In this document: in pieces, positions 56,701 to 64,000 of the stretch
Position numbering within the stretch: the stretch's first letter is position 1
Layout: every line of letters starts with the position of its first letter
Assembly: GCA_029891385.1 (NCBI GenBank)
Contig: CM057225.1
Span: 78,889,887 to 78,953,886, forward strand
Origin: Erythroxylum novogranatense
Lineage: Eukaryota > Streptophyta > Magnoliopsida > Malpighiales > Erythroxylaceae
DNA: 64,000 bases
Direction of reading: 5' to 3'
Notes under the pieces: model-generated
Seen by the model: the letters and a program-made list of their open reading frames with translations, nothing else
Told to the model about the DNA's origin: nothing
The model's database searches: none
Position numbers and translations under genes: made by a program

Positions 56701-58100
56701 AATTCCTCCACACTTAAACCTTTGTACTCCTGAACAAAGCTTATAAGAGTCAAAAAGGTACAAGAGTAAAAGAAAATTCTGCCCCATGCTCAAACAACAA
56801 CCAAAATTGACTCAATCCACTTTATCGTAATTCTAACGCAAAGAAATTGAAAGAGTACTAATAAAACAAACATTGAAAGAATTTAAGCACAAGAGATTGA
56901 ACAACGGAGAATCACTCGGGATATGGTATTTACGCTCAACTCACTTGTATAGTAGGGATATTTTTCTCTCAATCTACTTAATACATCTCCTACCATAGGC
57001 TTGTATCAATTTTATTTCTCCACTACAAGGACTATCAATTTGAAGATCAAGAGGTCTTTAAGGGTTGTAATGAGCGGAAGGCTAAATGAATGGATGATGT
57101 GAGAAAAAGAAAAATATGAGCATGGTATAAAATGAGGGATCGATGTCGATAATCTATACTGAAACTAGACCTCTACTAAACTAAATTTTGATTGATTTTT
57201 TTTTAATCTCATTTTGAGATACTAATCCCATTTTGGGATTCAATACACATTATTATCCCTTTTTTGGAATAAACAAGACTAACATTTTTTTCATTTTCAT
57301 TTTTCAACAACTTTTTTTTTTCATTTTTCATTAAAAATAGAACAAACTGACTATTGACATCATCTGAAAATAATGCATGCAAATGCTCATAGCAAGAAGG
57401 CTCAAAGGGGCTAGCAAGGGAACGGTGTTTAAGGGTTGGTGTTTGGGAAAAGGGCTAAAAGAAAGAACGCCTATCATATCCACAAAATCTAGTCCATCAA
57501 GCTTTGAGTAAAACTCACACAAGTTCTAGAGAAGCATGAACTAAGCGGATGCACACACAAAAATATGAAGAAAAATCTTTGGCTCGAATATCCTTCCAAC
57601 AAGGTTTTGTCTCAATGATCAATCTCAAAACTTAAAAACTTAAAATGCTACCTTGTTAGCATGCTCCCATTTACTTTGTTTTGAAAACTTCAAAAGTTAA
57701 AATTTTTGCCAAAACCAATTATCGTTCGAAGAATGGAGAGCATTTTCACAAAAACTCAAGTATCAGTTTGAAACTTATAAGGGCTTTGCAAGCAAGGGCA
57801 CAAGAGAACGAGTGCAGAAAATGTTTGATTGAGTCCAAATTTATCAATAAAAGCAATGGGCCCACAAAATGATGCACAAGTTTTAATAGGTGTACAATGC
57901 AAAATATAAAAGGGAACGGCTCCCCCACACTTAAACATGGCATTGTCCACAATGGCAAAAATAGCAGGGCACAGAGGAAACGAAACAAAAATAGACAAAA
58001 CAGAAATGTGGATATAGCATGAAGCTCAAAACGTAAAGTACAAAAAGAGGATCCGTAGAACGAACTAAAAAAAATACAACGAAGAAAAGAAAATACAGGA
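56701..58100 (-). other. Element J 3' non-coding region
   Basis: Counterpart of H 26771-28205. It keeps three hairpins (57206-57220 ATCTCATTTTGAGAT, 57224-57240 AATCCCATTTTGGGATT, 57255-57270), the internal polypurine-like tract (57918-57934 on plus) and a shortened terminal polypurine tract (56701-56718). Confidence 0.75.
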
Positions 58101-59305
58101 AAAACAACAACAAAAGAAAATAAATGCCTGCACTATGTGGCAGATCGCCACCAAGCGGGCAAAGATAGAAGAGCTAGGAGCATTTGAAGAAGCCGATGCC
58201 TGAGGCGGAATAGGCAGCCCGAGGTGGGTCGCAATCATAGTAAGCAGGGAATGCGTGGCGGCCACCTGAGCCTCGAAAGAAGTGAACTGCTCTCAAGTCA
58301 AGGACGTCCAAGACGCAGAGAGCCACCTCGGAAGGAGTAAGGGAGCAGAGGCGGATGGAAGACGAGGCGAGCCTCGGGAAACAGAAGGACGGGAGGGGTG
58401 GGAGAAGGGCTCTAGGTGAGGGATGGCTAGGGAAGGTGAGGAGAGGAAGAAGATGTCAAGCAGGTCAAGCGGGAGGTGGGGTGGATGGCACGTGGTGACC
58501 TAAACGGACATAGACAAATGGAGAGGCAAAGCGAAAAGGTGAGATCGGCGGATGTTCCGGACTCGATAGTCTTAACAAGTCGAAATGAGATGGGGAAAAG
58601 GAGTTTGTGTTTAAGGTTGGTAGAGAGAACACATCAAGAAGGCGTGAAATGGCGGGGGGCTAGGTCTACAGACGGCCAATATTAGCAAGTATATATATAG
58701 AGCCCGCTTTTGGGGATGTTGGAAAGATGGAGGGTCGGCATAATATTGTTACATATAAAATGTAACCAAGGACGAGCTTCAGGAAGGAGGGTGGTCCGAC
58801 GGATGTATCGTTGAGAACCACGGGGTTGAAGCTACTAAGACCCTGCAGTGCAGAGAGTACCAATGACTTCCTCCCATGGGTAATTACAGAGAAGGTCGAA
58901 ATATTGGCAATGAGGGACGACGGGAAGATGGTAATGCTCACGGATAATTACTAAGTGAAAACATCGGAATGGAAACACCCGGAAATTAATTCAGTAGGTG
59001 TGGAGTAGCGAGCATATGAATAGTATTGGCGGACAAATGTGAGGTTGCCAATGGAATTAGGTTGAGCAAGGCCACTAAGTCTAATTCAAAAGTCGACGGA
59101 CAAAAGGGTTTGTTGCGGGGTTAGAGGAAATGGTTTTCCTTAAGTATATCTTGACCGGCAACACGAGTTGCCAAATGATCGCACTCGAGATCTACCGCAC
59201 GAGAGGGGAAACGGAAGGTTGCGAGGAAGGGAAATGGTGTGATCGGAGGAAGAAGAGGATGGTCTGCTGCTCCGGTCTAGAGGCTTGTTCATTCTAGGCA
59301 TAATC
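58101..59305 (-). pseudogene. Element J third ORF, envelope position, broken
   Basis: It starts ATG CCT AGA ATG as in H, near 59301. The first about 40 residues are open in J, with a Ser-rich run (SSRPSSSSSD), showing what H lost. Stops and shifts follow, but segments equivalent to GNLTFVRQYY (about 59035) and the long open frame at 58666-58941 (an alternative frame of the same region) show colinearity with H. The function is unknown to me; see the H copy for the domain. Confidence 0.55.
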
Positions 59306-60369
59306 CTGCACACACAAACGTTAGAACAGCATTAAACTAAGAAAATTACACGTAATCAAAGTCTTGACCATTCATTTGCAGAACGAATGTGAGCATTCGC
59401 CGCGGCTAGAGGAGACTTCGCCATTCGCCGCAGCCAACAGGGATGTTCATTGCAATAACTGGCATCTTCGTCATTGCGGCTAGCAAGAACATTCGCCGCA
59501 GCTGAACCGATACCCTACGCTTGTCACGGCGAGATATGAAATTCGCCATGGCGAATGGCGATTCTCATGAACAAATATGGCGAACAACGTCATTGCTTGC
59601 CTCAAATCTAACGAATAACAACGAAAATGGACAAGAGGAGGAATAGAACACTTACGAAGGGTTAAAACACGTTGGAAGGAGATTGGAGGAGATTGGGAGC
59701 TTCAAACAGCAGAGGGCACGAGAGGAGCGACGGCGAGGCAAACAAGGTGGCAGCGAAATGAGGAGGAAGGAGAAAGAAGAAGAAGAAAAGGAAGACGCGG
59801 GAGACAAAGGGACGCGAGAGAGGAAAAAACCAAAAAGGGTCTCGGACAAAAGAGAAATCTAACGGTCCAGATGGGCAAAATGGAATTATTCGCCATGACG
59901 AGGCAAGCGTTAGTCATGGCGAACAAAAATGTAAGAAAAAACCTACATGAGCCATGGCGATCAAATAAGTTCGCGGCGAATCACCCAAAACAAAACACAA
60001 ATTCTATGGATCCTACACAAATTGCACAAACATTCAATTTATCATCCACATATCAAGTTCGCTGCGGCGAATCACCCAAAACAAAACACAAATTCTATGG
60101 ATCCTACACAAATTGCACAAACATTCAATTTATCATCCACATATCAACAATTCTCTTCAATCTAATCATGCTTTATTAGGAAGAACACAGAGCTAACAAA
60201 GGGGAATCAAATTATTCAAACGGAAAGGGAAATCCTACCTACTACTCTAATTCTACTGGTTAAATCCCTCCCCCACACTTAAACAATATAATCATGCTCA
60301 ACAATACGCACGTTGGTATAAAACATAGCACAATTATATAGAAAATGAAGGAAAGAGAAAACCTGGCAC
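59306..60369 (-). other. Element J spacer with candidate leader intron
   Basis: Non-coding, with a candidate intron from 59655 (GTAAGTG) to 59306 (TGTGCAG|GATTATG), 350 bases. Many CGCCGCGGC-type sites occur at 59395-59560 and 59890-60080. A tandem duplication of 88-89 bases (59969-60056, 60057-60145) carries one such site per copy. A polypurine-like tract is at 60265-60282. Confidence 0.5.
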
Positions 60370-61255
60370 TCAAGGTGGGTCTTGTAGCTCGGTATGGACT
60401 ACTGTTTGATATCCAAGCTCCAGCTCAGCAGCTTGGTTGCTAATCAGCTCCACGTCCATACTCGCACCCAGTTGTGCTCCTGTAAAATCGTCAAAAGAGA
60501 AACTTTCTCCAAAAATATCGTCAGTGGCAGGATATAAAGTTTCTACAAATTCAGAACAGGCTTCATCAATAGAAACATCAAGCATGTGAACACCCAGTAA
60601 GGAATAATCTTCATGAGGATGCTTCATAGCTTCATACATGTTGAAGCTAACTTGTTGATCACCAACTTCCATGGTGATCTCCCCTTCCTTCATGCTAATC
60701 ATCGTGCTCGCATGATCCAAGGAAGGGTCGTCCAAGGATCAAGGAAGTGTCCTGCACAACTTCAGAAGACATATCTAGAACGTAGAAATCTGCAGGAAAC
60801 ACTAAACCTTTCACTTGGACCAAGATGTCCTCGATGATTCCCACTGGATGTCGGAATGATCTATCAGCCAACTGTAAGACTACCGAAGTAGGCTTTATGC
60901 TCTTAATGCCCAGGGCTTCATAGACAGATTTCGGCATTACGTTAATCGCCGCTCCCAAATCCAATAGAGCTCTTCCAATGGTCACCTTTCCTATAACACA
61001 AGGAATGGTGAACGATCCTGGGTCCTGACACTTCACCGGGATTTGGGGTTTAAATAAAGCCGACACATTTGAGCTCACTTGCACCCTCTCATTCGGCCTA
61101 AACTTTTTCTTATTTGTACACAGATCCTTCAAATATTTAGCGTAGGCCGGAACTCGCTTTACCAAGTCAAGTAAAGGGACATTCACTTCCACTTTCCCAA
61201 ACAAATCAATGATATCCTTCTCATGTTGTTTCTCTTTTAAGCGCTTACTCATCAA
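60370..61255 (-). pseudogene. Element J protease and conserved terminal tail
   Basis: 61255-60695 is one open frame: KRLKEKQHEKDIIDLFGKVE, LLDLVKRVPAYAKYLKDLCT, then the protease with ALLDLGAAINVMP and later SLILGRPFL. One frameshift near 60710-60735 moves to the next frame, which gives MEVGDQQVSFNMYEAMKHP, an acidic tail, and the end ELQDPP plus stop at 60370. H ends with the same residues. The tail is where autonomous Athila elements would continue into RT. Confidence 0.83.
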
Positions 61256-61435
61256 ATACGAATTAGGAAACGGAAGGTCATGAATATTTACCTCTTCACC
61301 TTTACCTGCTTGCTTGCTTGACTCTCCATCCTTTGCTTGATCATTGGAACTCTCTAAAGTAGTTCCCTTGTTCTTTGAGGCTTGCTTCCTCTCTCTCGTA
61401 AGCTCTTCTTCCTCACACTTTTTGATTTCTTCATC

Positions 61436-62269
61436 TTATCCTGTGGTGGAGGTAATTGGCTCACACTCAATCTCATCTTCACAAATCTCATCTTCTTCTT
61501 GAGGCTTAAACCTCACTTGCTTTCCACTCCTCAGGGCAATGGCATTTAAACTCTTCGGGTTCATCACAGTGTTGGAGGGAATGGTTCCGCTACTCCTAGC
61601 TTGGTTGTCACTCAAATTATTAGACAATTGAGTGACATATGAGTTCAGGTTCTCAGCCTTGGTTTCCCATTGATCCATGCGTTTTTCCAAGGCACTAAAG
61701 CGAGCAGCATTCTTAGCGGAGTCCTGTTGGATGAGGTTTGCGATGGTGTTGAATTGATTTGCTGTGGAAGTTTGTTCCTCTTTCATCAACGTCATCATAC
61801 CATGCAGCAGTTGGTTGGTGTCCTCCTTTGGTGGCGGTGGTTGTTGCACCGTCAACGCTTGTTGATCCTGGAACTGGTTTGTAGATTGACCAGCTCCACT
61901 CCCTCGCTGAAAACGGTTGGGTGCTCTTTCCGCGTTACTTCTCCAACTAAAATTTGGATGAGATATCCATCCTTCATTATAGGTGTTGGAGTACGGGTCC
62001 CACTTTTGATTTTGTCTGCCTGGGTAAACTGCAGACACTTCTTCATACCTTCCGGGACAGACACTAGAAATGTGCATCACTGAGCCACAAGATTCGCAAC
62101 TAGGTGCGACCAGTTCAGTGGAAGGTGATGGGCGATGCACATTCAAATTCTTAAGCTCCGCCGTGATTGAGGATAACTGGGAAGTTATCCTATGCTCCAG
62201 GGAATCCACCTTCGATTCCAGGCTTTCCATACTCTTAGTTTGAGCCGTCATGGCTCCTACTTCATTCAC
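61436..62269 (-). CDS. gag: Element J gag, C-terminal part (uninterrupted segment)
   Basis: 277 residues in one frame: a possible coiled coil (MESLESKVDSLEHRITSQLS), the zinc knuckle CESCGSVMHISSVC, an Asn/Tyr/Trp segment (KWDPYSNTYNEGW), a Gln/Pro-rich stretch (QALTVQQPPPPKE), a second helical part (NTIANLIQQDSAKNAARFSA), then KSLNAIALRSGKQV and an acidic end. The Met at 62269 is only the first Met of the open segment; gag proper starts upstream near 63120 and is broken in between. This is the longest intact gag piece in the window. Confidence 0.8.
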   Translation of the reverse strand: MNEVGAMTAQTKSMESLESKVDSLEHRITSQLSSITAELKNLNVHRPSPSTELVAPSCESCGSVMHISSVCPGRYEEVSAVYPGRQNQKWDPYSNTYNEGWISHPNFSWRSNAERAPNRFQRGSGAGQSTNQFQDQQALTVQQPPPPKEDTNQLLHGMMTLMKEEQTSTANQFNTIANLIQQDSAKNAARFSALEKRMDQWETKAENLNSYVTQLSNNLSDNQARSSGTIPSNTVMNPKSLNAIALRSGKQVRFKPQEEDEICEDEIECEPITSTTG

Positions 62270-63125
62270 ATTCCTGGAATCTCTGACACTATATTGCTAA
62301 TGATTTAGGGCCATCCTCTTGATCAAGGCCCATGCTTCAGGTGCGGTGAGGTCAATCAACGAACCTCCCGACGCAGCATCTAACATTCCCTTTTCCTGAT
62401 TTTTCACCCCATCGTAAAAATATTGAACCAATTATTCATCAGGGATCTGATGATGGGGGCACTGAGATAACAGATCTTAGAATCTATTCCAAAAGTCATA
62501 TAAGGATTCGTCAGAATCCCGCCATGGAATAAATCTCTTTCGCATCGACGAAGTCCTCGAGGCTGGAAAATATTTTTCCAGAAAGCTTTCGCAAGTTGGC
62601 CCAACTATGATAGGCATTCGCGACATGCCTTGGGAGGCTCATGTACCACTCCCGGCCTTTCCTTCTAACGATAAGTGGAATACCTTCCACAAGACTGGTC
62701 CAGATGTGCTCCTGTGCTTCATACTTTGATGATCATTGTGAGGGCCTCAAGATGCATGTAGGGTCCTCTCCGCCAAACCGTGAAATTTGGGTAGGAGTTA
62801 ATCAATAAACCTTTAACTTCAAAATTTACGCCGGGTTAGGGCAGCAGCAGATGAAAGGATCGTAGTTTACGTCCCGAGGTTGTAGCTTCTCGATGGTTAT
62901 ACGTCCGATGTTCGCATTGTTGTCATCTACGCTCCTCGATCACCGTTAAGACCGTGATCTCCATTTCGGGTGGTTGACCGATATTTTGGTGTTCACCATC
63001 TTAGATTCTAGTCGATCTAGTGTGCTAAGTCTTTCTTGCTCTCTCTTGTTTTTCCTAAGTTGTCTAAGGTGTCGCCAATTTCAGGTTGAAATGAACTAGC
63101 CTAAGTCTACGGGCATGCACAAGAG
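62270..63125 (-). pseudogene. gag: Element J gag, N-terminal and core part
   Basis: The beginning corresponds to H 21933 on (RRLRLVHF at about 63095-63120, then a Lys/Arg-rich part). Frameshifts and stops separate it from the capsid core near 62560-62700 (KAREWYMSLP equivalent) and 62404-62604 (YMTFGIDSKICYLSAP). Colinear with H throughout. Confidence 0.75.
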
Positions 63126-63533
63126 AAGTTCACCTAAGATAGCTCACTAAAACGACAATGATAGCAAGGCTTCAATTCACTCAGTTCGCCGGACGTGTAG
63201 TAATTACCGCAATAACTAAATAAATTGTAACTTTCACATTGCGGCGAATATATGAACTCATTGCGGCGATTAATGAACTCATTGTCATTTAATGATGAAC
63301 TCGTCACAACCAAGAAGCACGCACCAAAGAAAGCAAACGAATCAGAATAAACACTTAAAACAAAGCAGAATGAAATCACAAACAGGATTAACACTTAAAA
63401 CACTTAAGCAGAAAAGAAATTAAATAAAATTATGCAATGCAAACAAAATGTAAACAACAAAAATTAAGATCAAAACAAACACTGGCTAACCTAGAGAACC
63501 AATTAATTTGATTCCCCGGCAACGACGCCAATT
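63126..63533 (-). other. Element J 5' leader and Asp-tRNA primer binding site
   Basis: TGGCGTCGTTGCCGGGGA (63513-63530, minus) matches the Asp-tRNA complement with a single mismatch and lies three bases inside the LTR end. The leader that follows is AT-rich with further GCGGCGAA sites at about 63185-63270 and no gene. Confidence 0.85.
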
Positions 63534-64000
63534 TGATCGACGGCTTATCGTTCAATTTAAGAATTGATCCTCGGAAACCGGTCAAATAAAATTTATACCA
63601 AGGATTGCAATACAGGATGCAACCTCGGGTCGACTCTCAAGGAACCAGTGCACCAATTAATCCTAGACTAGCCTAATGTTTGAATTATACATGCAATGAA
63701 AGCAATAAAAAGGGGGTTTTGATTGATTAATCTAAAATTAAACTAAACCAAAGTAAAGGTAAATATTTTTGGAATTATGAAAAGATAAGGAAATTTAAAT
63801 TAAATGAGACTGAAAACAATTAATTAAAACTCTCTTGAAAATGTAGCTCGGGTCATCATCGTTCAAAATAATATCGGAGTTTGAAATCCACTAAGTTTCG
63901 AAAGCTAAACCTTAACAACTCGTTAAGTCCAAAAATTAATTAATCAACTCGATTAATTAAAATTTGTTAAAAACCTTAGTGTATGTATATAATGATTAAT
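63534..64000 (-). repeat. Element J 5' LTR, cut by the window edge
   Basis: Begins (on plus) TGATCGACGGCTTATCG, the reverse complement of the LTR end, and is nearly identical to 55212-55680. About 1 kb of this LTR is expected beyond the window. Confidence 0.9.

Larger units (their letters stand above)
2785..64000 (-). mobile_element. Element C: chromodomain Ty3/gypsy element, nested and incomplete
   Basis: C is the host of most other insertions. Read on the minus strand, its visible parts are: the end of the protease-RT linker (55073-55211), RT (50272-50963), RNase H (49661-50271), integrase (48902-49660 and 45091-45451), the chromodomain (44785-45090), a polypurine tract (44785-44800) and a 3' LTR split by E (42375-44784 plus 2785-3282). 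It is interrupted by E, B, G and J. Its gag and 5' LTR lie beyond 64000. Coding order and the chromodomain place it with the Tekay/Del chromoviruses. Joining the sequence across G and across B restores continuous protein homology, which supports the nesting. The left limit at 2785 (TGTTGG, flank CTAAT) is inferred from the terminal motif, because the matching TSD is outside the window. Confidence 0.75.
55212..64000 (-). mobile_element. Element J: Athila-like gag-pro element, sister of H, 5' LTR cut by window edge
   Basis: 3' LTR 55212-56700, interior 56701-63533 (6833 bases), 5' LTR from 63534 on. The interior has the same order and almost the same length as H: gag, protease, closed tail, spacer with candidate intron, third ORF, non-coding 3' region with three hairpins. 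No RT, RNase H or integrase. The left flank ACCTC (55207-55211) is the candidate TSD; the right copy is beyond the window. Confidence 0.88.

Overview
The window looks like heterochromatic nuclear DNA of a flowering plant with a repeat-rich genome. I find no host gene, tRNA or rRNA. Nearly every base can be assigned to nested LTR retrotransposons of the Ty3/gypsy superfamily: chromodomain-bearing (Tekay/Del-like) elements with initiator-Met tRNA primer sites, and Athila-like elements with Asp tRNA primer sites. All protein-coding parts are broken by stops or frameshifts. The letters K, C, E, A, F, H, D, B, G and J are my own labels.

The nest can be peeled apart through target-site duplications (TSDs). 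K, an Athila-like gag at 1624-2784 (+), is the oldest visible layer. C, a chromodomain gypsy element (-), runs from 2785 past the right edge. E, a second chromodomain gypsy element (-, 3283-42369, TSD AATAA/AATAG), sits inside C's 3' LTR. Inside E are A (4338-15095, +, TSD CAAAG), F (a solo LTR, 19283-33099, +, TSD TATCG/TATTG) and D (a solo LTR, 34895-39313, -, TSD GTCAT/GTCGC). F is itself split by H (20026-29658, +, TSD GGAGG). The right part of C is split by B (45457-48896, +, TSD TGAAT), by G (a solo LTR of F's family, 50964-55067, TSD CAAAC) and by J (an H relative, -, 55212 to beyond 64000). K>C>E>F>H is therefore five layers deep.

The elements fall into groups. C and E retain recognisable reverse transcriptase, RNase H, integrase and chromodomain segments; E also keeps gag and protease, while only the end of the protease-RT linker of C lies in the window. 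A is a large non-coding derivative: 3.9-kb LTRs around a 2.9-kb internal region with no gag or pol. B is a smaller coding-free element with very unequal LTRs. H and J are sister copies carrying gag, protease and a third, envelope-position ORF, but no RT, RNase H or integrase. Both end the gag-pro reading frame with the same tail, so they look like a non-autonomous family that depends on enzymes from elsewhere.

The most interesting signals are in the LTRs. Six large LTR types (A, C, D, E, F, G) each carry a 5' splice-donor consensus (G|GTAAG) near the start of the presumed leader and a pyrimidine-rich acceptor 0.8-2.9 kb later, in locally conserved contexts. This suggests an intron inside the LTR. 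Several of these LTRs also carry family-specific clusters of short perfect palindromes, a repeating unit of about 180 bp, and a conserved inverted repeat with a compensatory base change. H and J share a second candidate intron just before the env-position ORF and a row of three small hairpins whose pairing is kept despite base changes. These are sequence inferences; no transcript data were available.
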